A stretch of 64,000 bases of DNA. Source: Porphyra umbilicalis (taxonomy: Eukaryota > Rhodophyta > Bangiophyceae > Bangiales > Bangiaceae). Position numbers and translations under genes: made by a program. Below the pieces are notes generated by a model. It saw nothing but the letters and a program-made list of their open reading frames with translations, made no database searches and was not told the DNA's origin. Below, one piece after another: positions 31,118 through 42,229 of this stretch. The stretch spans positions 62,001 to 126,000 of the forward strand of contig KV918965.1 in assembly GCA_002049455.2 (NCBI GenBank), given 5' to 3'. Every line of letters begins with the position of its first letter. The stretch's first letter is position 1.

Positions 31118-31820
31118 TTCCCTGGCCTTTAGGACAGGGTGCTCTCAAAGTGAAGTGGTGCACTTATATACTTAGATCTAGAGACTTGCTCTCCGTTTCA
31201 GAGGTGACTGTCTGCATTCGTGTCCTCAGGGATCTGAGGGCGTGTCAGCGTTGGAAGGGTCGCGATGACGCTAAAAGCGAATAGAGTTACGCGGCTGAGA
31301 AGGACTGTCCTGCCACAAAGATCACAGGGCCCAGACGGCGCCTGCCCCCCTGCCCCCCCCGCACCGCCCCGAGTTGCGCGCGGCGACCGCGTGCAGCGAC
31401 TTCCGGGGTTCGGCGCGCCCGCGATGACCCGCGGGTGATCGTGCATGCGCGCCGGCTTCTCTTGCGGCGGCACGTCGGCGGTTTTTAACACCATCCCGAG
31501 GTACGGTTAGAGGCGGCCCGTCGCGCGGTGGTCGATCCCATCCGCCCGCCCGTGCGCCGTCTCGGCCGCGCGCAGGTGTGCTGCGCGGCGGGGTGACGGC
31601 CCCGCCCGTAGGCGTTGCACCACGCCGGCGGGCCGCCGCCGCCGCCGCGGCGGCGGCGGCACCCCTTTACCCGCCCCACGCCCCCCCCGGCACGGCAACG
31701 TGGCTGCAAGAGCCCCCGTGCGTGCTCGCGGCCATGGAGCCGGCCGGCTTACCCGGTATCTATGCGTCGCCGAGCGTGCTACCGCCCTGAAGGCCAGGGT
31801 ATTGCACGTAAGTGCCTGAA
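31118..31820 (-). repeat. family B copy 2, near complete
   Basis: Begins TTCCCTGGCCTTTAGGACAG and ends about 31820 after GGTATTGCACG-type sequence; opposite in orientation to the 42973 copy and about 60 bp longer. It abuts the Harbinger element, whose ATT duplication overlaps its first bases. Confidence 0.8.
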
Positions 31821-32346
31821 ATTGGTCTTCCAAGTTGCGTTTTGGGCGTCGAACGGCCCCCAGACGTTCCTATATCACCCCCGATATGCGAACGGTCGAC
31901 TAGCGTTCGACGCGATTCATCTTTGAATGTCATGTACTTACTCTATTGCGATAACTGCTGGATATTCAGTCTAGCGCCAAACGAGAACGCATTCGACGGC
32001 CTTTCTGCTTCCACCAACGCTTGTTCGGCCACGTCGCACCATATATGCCACGTCTCTGCAACGTGTCGTAAATATGGCGTCGAACGCACGTTGGTGGACG
32101 CGCCCTTAGGGTGGTGGGCCACCGCCCGGGTCGCATTCGATGATTGCGCGGCCTCCGCGTCCTGAGAGCGTGGGCACGTCCTGGCAAGTGACCTCGCGAT
32201 GGGGCGGCACTGTCAGGAAACGTTTGGAGACGCTGTCGCCGGCAGAAACCCATGTCGCCTGAGGGCCCCCTGGGGGGGGGGTGGGAAACGTTTGCTCACA
32301 GAGGTGGGGTCATTTTTGGGAGAAGTGCCATAGCCGACAGTCAATA
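31821..32346. other. gap, no gene assigned
   Basis: Contains repeated CGTCGAACG phrases around 31849, 31910 and 32075 in both orientations that could be a small element. No coding frame supported. Confidence 0.35.
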
Positions 32347-32369
32347 CAGTCATTATTCGGTTAAATCCG

Positions 32370-32403
32370 TCCCGGTTATATCCACAGTGGATATAACCGG
32401 GCC
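32370..32403. repeat. perfect hairpin in pogo-like element
   Basis: CCCGGTTATATCCA and TGGATATAACCGGG flank a CAGT-type loop. The arm copies the subterminal TIR sequence, so it looks like a duplicated end. Confidence 0.8.
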
Positions 32404-33028
32404 GGAGAGCGCACCACAGGCGCCGAGAGAACGGGGAATGTGGACTGAAATCACATTTATGGTCGTCCTTTGGAACTTATTCTCAGGTAGGATCAACTTA
32501 CACAAATCCTAGCTCATCCTGCAGGAATGGAACGCAATGTTGCCCGCGCAGATTGCCCGCCGGTCTGCCTGAAGGCGGACTGCCTGCCCAACAGGGCCAA
32601 CACTGAGCTCAGACGCCAGCCTGATGACGTTCAGCCTGTTGCTGACAACAAAAACTTGGACGTGTCTTCTCTAGTAGCCGTGATGGCCAACACGACGCTG
32701 CAGTGCGAGTTCGAGAGCGTAAGCGGTGATGTGAATCGACAGATTCTCGACTGTCAGCCTTGGTGTCAACCTCGCGCACGGCGTGATGGGGGGCCCTTGG
32801 CAGTGGCCAATGACGGGCCGCGGCGATGTGGTGGGACCGCGCGCGGCACCTGATTGGCTGGATGGGCGCCGCCGGTGGTGGATCGGGCGGCGCCACGTTG
32901 CGATTTTGACGTGATTCTTACGGGCCGACCTTTACTGGTAGGACACGCTTTCGTCTTGATGTTTGACCCGGCGCCTACGTATCGGCGCCGGAGGGCCCTA
33001 ACCGCTGTTAGAGCTGCGGGCCTTTGAT

Positions 33029-33442
33029 TTGTTTTGGGCCCCTGGGCGCGCAGACGCGTGCGCCCTGTGGGGGCCTGCGTGGGCACCCGTCTGCGGACCT
33101 CTGCCCCCACTTCGGGGACGCCTGGAGGGGGGGTGGGACCGTGTGGGTGGCCGCGCGAGGGCAGATAAGAAGGGCCGCCGGCACCGTCTAGCGGGCGGCG
33201 GACCCGGATCATCAGACGTAGCATCCGTAAAAGCACCACCCCAGGTAGGGGTGTTGCTTGGCGGACGGCTACGTCGCCCGTTCCTGTTTTCGGCTTTCGT
33301 GACTACGCTTCACGTCGCTGATTTTTCCACAGGTGAAGACCATGCGCAGGTGATGCGTCGCTGGGTGGTGGCTGAGACCAATGTTGAGGCCATCGATGTG
33401 AAGGTTGACGTGGTTTTGGCTGGTGCGGACGATGAAGAGTGA
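33029..33442 (+). CDS. unassigned ORF in pogo-like element
   Basis: 138-codon frame. Its last part after a good acceptor (GATTTTTCCACAG near 33333) reads as ordinary protein, MRRWVVAETNVEAID then VKVDVVLAGADDEE. It may be an exon of a gene fragment carried by the element. No family recognised; coding status doubtful. Confidence 0.25.
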   Translation: MFWAPGRADACALWGPAWAPVCGPLPPLRGRLEGGWDRVGGRARADKKGRRHRLAGGGPGSSDVASVKAPPQVGVLLGGRLRRPFLFSAFVTTLHVADFSTGEDHAQVMRRWVVAETNVEAIDVKVDVVLAGADDEE

Positions 33443-33805
33443 TGGGGCATGGTGGGTCGGTACGAGGCACACTCTTGCGTGATCAGGTTCTGCGAAGGCA
33501 AGTAAAATTGGATTTTATCTCGTCCGAGTTCACCGTAAATGCTCTCTTTCGTACTTCTCTTTCTTCTCAGTAGTATTGAAATGACCTCATGGCAGCCGAT
33601 CGCAAGTCGAGCCAGAGGAACCTAAGTACTGTCCGCAACTGTAAACAAATGGCGATGGATATAACCGAATAATGACTTGTACGTTGAAGGGTTCGGCCCA
33701 CTCTTTGTGCCAATCAACGTTTGCCGTCCGGAGGAAAAACGCCACGTGCTCGGTTCAAGTTTGCCCGTCATCATCCTTGCCCTCGGCGTGTCGGCCTCTG
33801 TGCAC

Positions 33806-34792
33806 TTACGCCAGCAGTGCATTCGCGTCCTGCACGACCCGGCTAACACTTTCAATGGCGATGGCTATGTCGACTTCGCGGGCGACCAGCGACGCGAGCA
33901 CCAGCTCTGCCTTGGTCGCCACCTCCTGCAGCGTCTTGGACGCGGGCAGCTTGGTTGCGCCGGCGACGAGGTCCTGGACGGTCGTCTTGATGGTCTTGAT
34001 GAAGTTTCTGGCTTCAATGGCGGTCGCCTCTCCGTGTGCGAGCGTGTCGACAGCATAGTCACGGCTATACGTCACGCGGCTCTTCATGAGGCTGGAGACC
34101 GGCTTGGAGAGCCCGCCCAACAAGCCGGTCAGGGCGCCGGCCTCCGAGTCCAGGAGCGTCGTCGTCTCCGCCATCACCTTCATCACGCCGTCGGCGCCGG
34201 CGGTGAGATCGACGAGGGCCTGGCTGGCCTCGCGTTCCGCGGCGGCCTGGTCGGCGGCAGCGGCAGCGGCGGCAGCCGCCTCCGCCTGCTGCTGGGCCGC
34301 CTCCCCCCGCTTCTTGGACGGGGCGAGGATTGTCTTCAACTCCTTGAGGCTGCGGCTGACAAACTTCGCCGCGTCCTTGCCCGCCTTTTCAATAGCCCTG
34401 CCCGCGTCCCGGACCGCCTTCTCTACCGCCCGCCCCGCGTCACGGGCGGCGTTGGAGATGGCCTTGGACGCTTTTTTAAACACCGTGCTGACCGCCTTGC
34501 CGGCCTCTTTGACGGGCTTGGCAATCGCCCGGCCGGCGTCGCGCACGCCCTTCTTGATCTTTTTCCACGTTTTTTTGAAGAAGCCCCGCGACGTGGGCGT
34601 CGGCAGGGACACCTCCGCCGCGTCGGTGGCGGCCGACCCGACACCCGCCGCTGCCCGCAGAGCGGCGGCCGGCGGCGCCACCCAGGGGGCCACCGCCGCA
34701 TCGACGGCGGGGGCACCGCCGACGGTGGCCACAATAACCACGGCGGCGAGCGCAACGGCCGCGCCGAGCACCGACGGGCGTGTGCGCGCCAT
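33806..34792 (-). CDS. secreted protein with amphipathic-helix repeats
   Basis: The minus frame is open far upstream, but the first Met followed by a signal peptide is at 34792 (MARTRPSVLGAAVALAAVVI, cleavage near residue 30). Mature protein: Ala/Pro-rich segment to about 70, then at 74-155 a series of 11-residue amphipathic units such as ARDAGRAVEKA / VRDAGRAIEKA with alternating Lys/Arg, Asp/Glu and Ala, then a Gln/Ala coiled stretch (165-190) and a helical C-terminus to 328. Eleven-residue amphipathic repeats occur in LEA and apolipoprotein-like proteins and usually mean surface or membrane-lipid binding; the role here is unknown. Stop TAA at 33806. Likely a host gene with no close neighbour in the same direction. 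Confidence 0.8.
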   Translation of the reverse strand: MARTRPSVLGAAVALAAVVIVATVGGAPAVDAAVAPWVAPPAAALRAAAGVGSAATDAAEVSLPTPTSRGFFKKTWKKIKKGVRDAGRAIAKPVKEAGKAVSTVFKKASKAISNAARDAGRAVEKAVRDAGRAIEKAGKDAAKFVSRSLKELKTILAPSKKRGEAAQQQAEAAAAAAAAADQAAAEREASQALVDLTAGADGVMKVMAETTTLLDSEAGALTGLLGGLSKPVSSLMKSRVTYSRDYAVDTLAHGEATAIEARNFIKTIKTTVQDLVAGATKLPASKTLQEVATKAELVLASLVAREVDIAIAIESVSRVVQDANALLA

Positions 34793-37700
34793 GGCGAAAG
34801 GGAAAGGGGAGGGGGCGGCCGACGGGTCGGGGGGCGTGAGGGGGGGGGTGAGCGGCGGGGAGGGCCTAAACCGCGCCTGCTCCTGCCCGACCCGTCGTGG
34901 AGAGGCGGGGTGGGGGACCGCAGCGTTGGTGGCGGGGGACCGCTGGCGTGGTGGCGCACCGGCACGCCCGACATCTGGTGGGGCTGGCCACCCTCTTGTA
35001 CGGCAACGCGGCGGCGGCCGCCGCGGGCGACACCGCCCCCGCGCGGGCGTCGGAGCCGTGCGGCGCCACCGCCGCCGCGTCGGGCGCGCACGCGCGCCGC
35101 CGCCCGCGGCGGCCCGCGGGGCGTTTGCAATCCACCGTGCAGGCCGGGATGTGCGGGCGCGACGCCCGCCGGCGGGCCGCCTGCGTCGCGGCGCGCCGTT
35201 GGCGTCAGGACGGTCGTCGACCCCCGCCCCTTGCTGCCGACGCGCCGGCGGTGGGGGCCGACGGCGCCACGACGCGCGCGCCCCGCGCCGTCGTCCTGAC
35301 ACCCACCCCCGCCCGCAAGGGGCAGGCCAACACGCAGCCCCGTACAGGCAGCGTCAGCACCGCTCGCACGGGGCGCCGCGACGACCCCCCGCCAGTGCAT
35401 GGCGGCGCGCGCGGGTACCCTCCTGGAAGCGGCGGCGGCGCCCGTTGACGACGTGGTGTGCCAAGAGTTGTGTCCACATCGATACCATTCCCCGCTGGTG
35501 GGGGGGGGGGGGGGGGGGAGAGGTTACGCAGCAAAGGACGGCATTCCACTGACGCCGGTCGCCATGGGCACGCGACGCCAGGGGGGTGGGCGACAACGGC
35601 GCAGCCACCGAGACTGCCCCCCCCCCCCGCTGCCACCGGCAGCGCGCGTCCCGGCCGGCCGCCCCCCCCGACCGGACTGGGCGGGGCGGCAACGCAGGGG
35701 ATGGCGGAGCTGTCTGCCCACGGACCGCTGGGCGGTGGACGACGCGGGCGACGCGGGCGACGCGGCAGCGGCGGCGCAGCCGCCCCGACCCGCCGCTGTC
35801 GGGGCGCGCGCCCGTTCGCGAGACGCAGACGCGTCTGCTGCCGTGCGCTGCTGCTGCCCGACAGCCGTTTGGTGGCCAATCGGCTGCGGCGGCCCCGGGG
35901 CGTGTGCCCCTTGCGGCTGGGCGGGCGGCGGGCGCCCGAGCGGCGCGGCCCCGCCCGGCGCGCCAGCGTGATTGCACACGCGGCTGGGGGATCCGCCGTC
36001 CCCCAGCGGCTCGCGCCGTGCCGGCCCGCCGCCACGGCAACGCGCGCGGCTCGTGACAATACTGCCACTGGGAACGACAGCGTCGGTGGTCGGCGCATGG
36101 ACGGCGGCGGGGGCGCCGCGACCCCCTGCGGCTCGGCGCCTGGCGGCTGCCGCCCCCAAACACCGCATCGGCGGTTGACCCGCCGGCGGGGCCACCGCGT
36201 CTGTGGCACGTCTGCGGGAGGGCGCCGCCTGCCCGTCGACGGTGCGCGTCCTGCACGTAGGGGAGTGGGAATGGGCGACGCGGCAGTCGCCTGAACGGCC
36301 ACAGACGCGTCAAACGACCTGCCCGTGCCGAGACGCGCGCCCGCGTGCCCCCTCGACCGCCGGCTGACCATCACCGGAATTGTCCACACGCCTGACTGGT
36401 ACGACCACGTGAGCTGGGCGTACGCACAGCGGTCCGCCTTTTGCCGCTCTGATGGCGTCCGCGTTCGCTTGCGTGTGTTTGTTGGCCCGCCCGGGCGGGC
36501 CGCCCGCGGCGGCACGCCGTATATTTCAAATCATCAAAGCGGTCGCCGCGCGGACCGACGACTGTGCCACGCGGCTGCGAACCAACCGCTAGCTTCTCCG
36601 TCGTGTGGGGCGGCGGGGGGGGGCGGTCTGTCGGCCTCCACCGTAACCCCCGTCCGGGTCGTGTTGGGCGCGCCGCTGCCCACGGTGACTGGCATCGTGC
36701 CGCTCCTGCCACCGGCGGTCGCGCTCGCGCTGAGGAACCGCGTGACGCCGACCGCCCTATCCGCATTACGCGACGAGTAAGGCGTCGCGGCGGGCGTCGA
36801 CCCGCCGCCGTCCGTCGCCACCCGCCTGGGTGCCATTGTGCGCCGCGTCGACGGGCACACCCTCGTCCAGTCACACGGGTAGCGGTGGACGTGCGGGCAG
36901 GCGGCGTGACGCTCGCCGACAATGGCACAACGGTGATGATGGGGGTGTCACAGACGGAGCGCCCCGCGGGGGTCGACACGGCCGTTGCGATGGTGCGGGA
37001 GACCACGCCGACCGTGTGGACCGCCACGCCGACGCTCGTAGTTCAAGACTCGGCGCCGCTTTCGTGTCCACCGCTGCGCCCCCGCCGGCCAGGTGCACCT
37101 CGTCCGACTGCTGCTTTATCGCCCACCGCGACTCGCACACCTGCACGTCCGTCATGTCGACTCCACCGCCACCGCCGCCGCCACCGCCGCCGCCACCGCC
37201 GCCGCCACCGCCGTCGCTACCATCGCGGTCCCCTCATCCCGCCCCAGTCGGAACACAAGGTCGTCCGTTTTAGACCCCACCACGCGAACCAACAGCTTCC
37301 CCCAGGCGTGGAGGGGAGGCGAGCCCCGCAAACCACCCGGTATTGAAGCCAGAAGTCACATAAAAGACCGCAACAAACCCCCCCGACCGCCCCTACACCG
37401 CGCACTCTCCCACAAACCTACAACTCGCAAAAACTACGAACGCCGAGCGCCCAAATGACAAGAGGCTATCTGAGTCGCCGCCGTTGCCCGTCGGGCGGCG
37501 GCCGTAACTACATCCCTCGGGGCCCCCGCCGCCGTGGGGCGGCGGGGGCACGCTCACTCTGGGTCCCCGTCCGCGCACGCAGGAGTCCACACCGACGGCA
37601 GCGGCGGGTGGCGGCCGGCGGGTAACCGCCGGCTGCCACCACCACTGCACGCCGGCGGAGCAGCAAAAGGTGGCACTGGGGAGCCGGCTGCCGCGTGCTT

Positions 37701-38283
37701 CGCTTCCTCAGGGACCGTGCAGTAAAGCAGGCAACGCAACAAGCGGGTGCAAATCAAGGGGAGGGGGTAGGGAACATGTGGGAGAGGGAGATTGGGTGAT
37801 AGGGGGGACAGAAGGCAGACGGGGAGCACAAAGTCAACGTCACCAAAGCGACAAGCAGCAAGGGCAAGATAGGAGAGTCGCGGGTCTCCACACAAGTGAG
37901 CTCATGCACGGGGTCCAAGGCCAGAGAGTCCTAACTGAGAAAACGCAACAACAAGACCAACGTTTACACAGGTAAAACCGCAAAGGGGTAGAGGCAGAGA
38001 ACGGATGTGGGCGGGTGAGTGGGAAAGGGGCGAGGAGCAACCATGGTAGGAGCAGCGCTCAAAATCATCGCTGATGCCGGCGCGGCCGCAGGGAGTCGCA
38101 CGCGCGGCCGCCACGCACACGCGCGGACGCGGAGTACCCACGCAGCCACCCGGCAACCTCAACACCACTTGCGCAGCGGCCCTGACGCGGGCGTGTCGGC
38201 GCCACGGCGCGTGGCGGCGCGCAGCGGGGCACCCACCGTGACTGTCCACCCGCACGCCGGCGGCGCCCGCGCGCCCACGAGCC
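34793..38283. other. very GC-rich region, coding status unresolved
   Basis: Long overlapping ORFs exist on both strands because GC is extreme. The best candidates are on + at 36325-36780 (contains LTITGIVHTPDWYDHVSWAY, ends TAA) and a possible continuation at about 36880-37060, versus minus-strand pieces at 36371-37155 that also read naturally. Third-codon positions coincide for the opposing frames, so composition cannot decide. G-runs near 35502-35518 suggest further frame errors. 37440-38283 shows no usable frame. I do not call a gene. Confidence 0.35.
37160..37215. repeat. CCG/CAC triplet microsatellite
   Basis: CCGCCACCG-type units repeat for about 55 bases. Confidence 0.9.
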
Positions 38284-38841
38284 TCACCGCGGGTGCAGGA
38301 GCGCGCGGAGTTTGGCTTCCACCTTGGCCTCCACTTGGCCCTTGAGCGCGTCCACCGCCGACGGCGCCGCAGCGGCGACGGGCTTGGCCGGCTTGACCGC
38401 CCCTGCCGCCTGGACGGGTGGGCGGCGGGCGGGCGGCGGCGCCCCCGGGCGGCCGTCGGGCTTGCCCGGCGGCCGCGGCGCCGCCGGCCGCTGGGTGTGG
38501 GGAACTCCTCCGTGGCCGCCACGGCCGCCGCAGCCGCCGTCGGCGCACCCCCCGCAGCCGCCATGGCACCACCCCGGACCCCCGGCGGGGGCGTGCGGCC
38601 GCCGCGGTGGTGGCCGCAGGCCTGGGTGGGCCGACCACGGCCGCCCGTCGGGGCCCCCCGGCGGCGGCGGCGGCGGCGGAGGGCGCCGCCCGCCCCACCC
38701 GCCGTGGCCGCCGTGGTGGGGGTGGAGGGGGCCACCCCACTTTTGGGACGGCGCGGCCGGCACCGTGCCGCCGCCGGGCATGGACGCGGCGGCCGAGGAC
38801 GCGGCGAGCGCCTCTCGCGCATACTCTTTGAGCTTGTCCAT
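38284..38841 (-). CDS. small Gly/Pro/His-rich protein
   Basis: 185 residues starting MDKLKEYAREALAASSAAAS, a short amphipathic helix, then a low-complexity body with HPHHGGHGGWGG, PPPPPP and HGGCGGCADGGCGGRGGHGG segments, and a closing helix VDALKGQVEAKVEAKLRALL. The frame is open upstream but the composition changes exactly at this Met, which favours it as start. Two terminal helices framing a flexible Gly/His/Cys-rich middle could suit metal binding or a matrix protein; nothing proves a role. Stop TGA at 38284. Confidence 0.6.
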   Translation of the reverse strand: MDKLKEYAREALAASSAAASMPGGGTVPAAPSQKWGGPLHPHHGGHGGWGGRRPPPPPPPPGGPDGRPWSAHPGLRPPPRRPHAPAGGPGWCHGGCGGCADGGCGGRGGHGGVPHTQRPAAPRPPGKPDGRPGAPPPARRPPVQAAGAVKPAKPVAAAAPSAVDALKGQVEAKVEAKLRALLHPR

Positions 38842-39252
38842 GGGCGGGGGCGGGGGGGGGGGTGGTGCCTGGGCGGGAGGATAAGGAGAACAACGGCACG
38901 GAACACGGGGGGGGGGGGGGAGAAGAAAGAGGGAAACCGGCGGGCGGGCGGCCCCGGCGGCGGGCGAGGCGAGCCGCGTCAGCGAGGCGGGAGCATCTCG
39001 GCAGGCCCGTACGTGCACACGGACGGGCGTGGCGCTCGAGGCGGCGCGGAACCGTACCGAGAACGGGGGGCCACGGCGGCGGCTCCGACGGCAGACGAGC
39101 GGGGTCCGCCCGTGGGCGTAGCGTGGGGGGGTTGCAGCGCGGGGAGGGGGGTGACGGTCCCGCCAGTCTTGCAAGCGAAGGCCGAGCGGGTTGCGTATTT
39201 TCATATGGACCAGCGGCGGTCGGGGCGCGTCCCAACTGAGAGCACTGTTCAT

Positions 39253-40881
39253 TAGGGTTGTGCATCACGCCCCTTTTTGGGTGGCGGGGTGGGCGATGCA
39301 CGCCTAATCACGCCCTTCTGCACGCCCCCAACATTGGCACGCCCCTCTCACGCCCCTAATATAGCCCCCATGTTTTGACATTTACTTGATATGGTGCGTG
39401 TCCCAAAAATGAGACATGCGCGTTTTCTGAAGGACTGACACATCACTGCACGGGGGCAGGTGGGGTGGGGTACGAGAAAATTCTCGACTGGCCTCCATGG
39501 AAAGAGCCTCTCCCGACGCGTTCTTGGCTGACAACTCCTTAGTACCCGCCTGTGGGCACTGTTCTGTGGACCTCTCAGATAGCCCCGATCTTGGAGCCAG
39601 TCTTTTTCAGGTTCTTGGGGTTACAGGTTTGCAACGCCAAAGCTCATGTGCTAACTGGAGCTTCGATGAGGGGTGTCCCAAATCGTGTTTTCTTCACAGG
39701 GGGCTACATGGGGGTCTTTTTCACGTTTTTATTGGTAAGGTCGTGCCCTTTTCTTCGTGCACGAACTGTCAGCACATGCCTGCTCTAGTATCCGTGCATT
39801 TGATTGGGGCGCGTGGTCGTCACCTGTCGAAGCTGCAATGAATGACACTATACCCCATGACACGTCAGGAGGTGCCGCCTCCGCTAACACTGTCAGGGGC
39901 CGTTCTGGAACCACAGTGGGACCGAGTGGGTCACATTACATTATCGGACCGTTGCAGAAGGCCAGTGGGCCGAGAAAAAAAGAAAAAACCGCGATGTCTC
40001 ATTTTTGGGACACGCACCATAGGCGATTCAAAGTACCCAATACTCTTGCAATTCGGATGGTTCAAAGGACCACAAAAATGCCAGAAAACATGAAGGAAAC
40101 AGCTGCATGCGATACACTCTCTTGGCCTCTGCCACTCTGCCTCAAAGATACTTTGCAGCATCACGGGACGTCGGCTCGCCTTGCCTACACCGGCCGCCCC
40201 TTTTCCCGCAGTCCCACCCATCTCACCGCGCACAAAGCCAGAGCAGATGGTCATCATATCTTTCTCGGTCATGGCCGCGGGGGCGTCCTCGTCGCTGGGA
40301 CGACCATCGTCCTGTAAAGGGACGCCGGCGCCAGCCGTGGCCCATCGGGCGACCTTCTCGTTCAGGAGGCGCGTATCTCGCCGCCGGCGCCCCCTCCATC
40401 ACTGCCGTCGGCCTGGTCGTTGCCGGCGCGCGATGCATCGCATTCAACGTCCTCATTGGCGCCCGTGTCGAGGAGCCCCTCTGCGTCCTCCCAGGCTGAT
40501 GACAGCAGGTGGCCGTTGCTGTGCCCATCCCGCACAGATGGCGCCCGCGCATCATGGCGTCGAGCACATTGTTTGTAGGCACACGACGGAAAAATGGTCC
40601 CCACGCCTCATAGCGTCGAGTACCTTGTTTGTGAACGCTAGACGGAGCAGTAAGACACCGCGCCCTAAAAAAGTAACGAAGGTGGCACGGAACTGCACCG
40701 AAAAATAATTTGTGGACTGGCGCCCCAAGAGCGCATTTGAAATGATGTAGTTTTTTGCTAAGCACGCCCCAATCACGCCCCTGAAATTCTGGGCGTGCAG
40801 GGCGTGACACGCCCAAAACACGTGAAATTGCACGCCCCAGGCGTGCAATTTAGCACGCCCCGGGCGTGTTGCACAACCCTA
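39253..40881. mobile_element. non-autonomous hAT-like element
   Basis: Perfect 8-bp duplication CTGTTCAT at 39245-39252 and 40882-40889. Ends are TAGGGTTGTGCATCACGCCC and the inverse GGGCGTGTTGCACAACCCTA. CACGCCC motifs are repeated just inside both ends (39263-39360; 40755-40860), like hAT subterminal repeats. The 8-bp duplication and TAGGG end fit hAT. No transposase. It contains the TA-target MITE at 39392-40019; the rest has no supported gene. Confidence 0.88.
39392..40019. mobile_element. 628-bp TA-target MITE
   Basis: Inverted ends TGGTGCGTGTCCCAAAAATG... and ...CATTTTTGGGACACGCACCA, with TA on both sides (39390-39391, 40020-40021). Same family as the split element at 3943-16233. Non-coding. 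Confidence 0.9.
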
Positions 40882-41001
40882 CTGTTCATGAGTGAAGATA
40901 AAAGTGGCATAAGTTTAGGCGATCGTCGGTCGACTCGTTAAAGGCCCACCTGGGCCTTTAGCGGTTGTGACAAGGTCGGGGATTGACTGTAGCGCCCCTA
41001 A

Positions 41002-42119
41002 GAGCGTCTCCACCAATGCAGCCAAAAGCCAAAGCCAAACGTCACGAGTGCCCAACGTGTGGCCCTGTCACTGGCTCTCCAAACGTCGATCCAAAACAAA
41101 ACAGGTCAGAGCGTCTCCACCAATGGCTCCAACCGTCCAAACAGCCAAACGTGGCACCGTTTGGCCGTTTGGACGGTTGGAGCACTGGTGGCTGGGATCC
41201 GCTCCAAAACTAGGGTGTGACGGGGCTGTGACGGCCCATAAATAGACCGGTTCACATTTTCTAATCCGTTAATGCATCTCGTGGTGGCCTCGCGGGATCG
41301 CCCTTCTTTTGGAGCTTGAACGGCAGCGCCACTCCAAACAGGCCTGTTTGGAGACGCCCCGAGTCGTTTGGCCAACCCCTGGTTCCCTGTTCGAACCACG
41401 AAAGCCAATGGAAAGCGTGACCCGTGGCTTGCAGACAGTTGCGAGACGATCTGGCAGTCATGGAGATTCTCTGTAGTGCATCTGTGGGAATACTGGCGTG
41501 CCACAAAAGAGGCCCACCGCCAGAGACGTCGAGACGAGCCCAAGCTTGAGACGTGATCTGCGTAGTTTTAGCTCTGCGTTTGGAGAGCCAGTGACAGCAC
41601 CACACGTTGTGCACACGTGGCCGTTGGGTTGGACGGTTGGCTCCATTGGTGGAGATGCTCTCACGTCTCAATCTTGGGCTCCCCTGGATGCTCACTATGG
41701 GTGGGCCTCTTTTGTGGCCGACAGACCATCCATGAATGCCCGGCAAAGAATCTCGGTGGATGGCCGATCGCCATATCACTGTTTGCATGCCACGGGTCAC
41801 GCTTTTCATTGGCGTAGGTTGGCTCAAAATGGAACCAGGGGTTTGCCAAACGGTTGGAGGCGCATCCAAACAGGTCTGTTTGGAGTGGCGCGCCTCCAAG
41901 CGGGCCCGTTTGGAGTGGCCCTGCCGTTGAAGATCCAAAACTAGAGCAATCGCGTGTCATGGACACGAGGTCGATTAGGCGACTAGAATATGTGAGGATG
42001 GTCTATTTTTGGACCGTCACACCCTAGTTTTGGATCGCATCCCAGCCACCAATGCCCGTTTGGCAAAACAGTGCCACGTTTAGGCGTTTGGGTGTTTGGA
42101 TCCATTGGTGGAGACGCTC
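41002..42119. mobile_element. GAGCGTCTCC element with TAA duplication
   Basis: GAGCGTCTCCACCAATG at 41002 and its inverse closing at 42119; TAA at 40999-41001 and 42120-42122. TIR and TAA fit PIF/Harbinger MITEs. The interior matches 22059-22621 once the inner element is removed. Confidence 0.85.
41109..41660. mobile_element. nested GAGCGTCTCC element with TCA duplication
   Basis: GAGCGTCTCCACCAATGGCT at 41109, inverse end closing at 41660, TCA on both sides (41106-41108, 41661-41663). Same subfamily as the split copy 17561-21942. It sits inside a relative with the same ends. Confidence 0.85.
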
Positions 42120-42229
42120 TAAAGGTCTATTCCATGCATTTAGGCGCATGAGGAAAGGGTTTTCCCTGCTGTTCTAGACTTTTTTTAACCACGAGAAGTA
42201 AACGGAACTGGTCTCCGTGGCATGGGTAC

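Larger units (their letters stand above)
32347..33679. mobile_element. non-autonomous pogo-like element
   Basis: Left end CAGTCATTATTCGGTTAAATCC at 32347 (first 20 bases match) and right end reading CAAGTCATTATTCGGTTATA on the minus strand, closing at 33679; TA on both sides (32345-32346, 33680-33681). CAGT starts with a TA target are typical of pogo/Tigger elements, and the full-length pogo at 57428 also starts CAGTCA. No transposase inside. It has an internal hairpin and one unassigned 138-codon ORF. Confidence 0.75.

Noticed and set aside
34866..37273. Many 100-400 codon ORFs on both strands
   Set aside because: Extreme GC removes stops in all frames; none has a motif, and opposing frames share third positions, so composition cannot choose.
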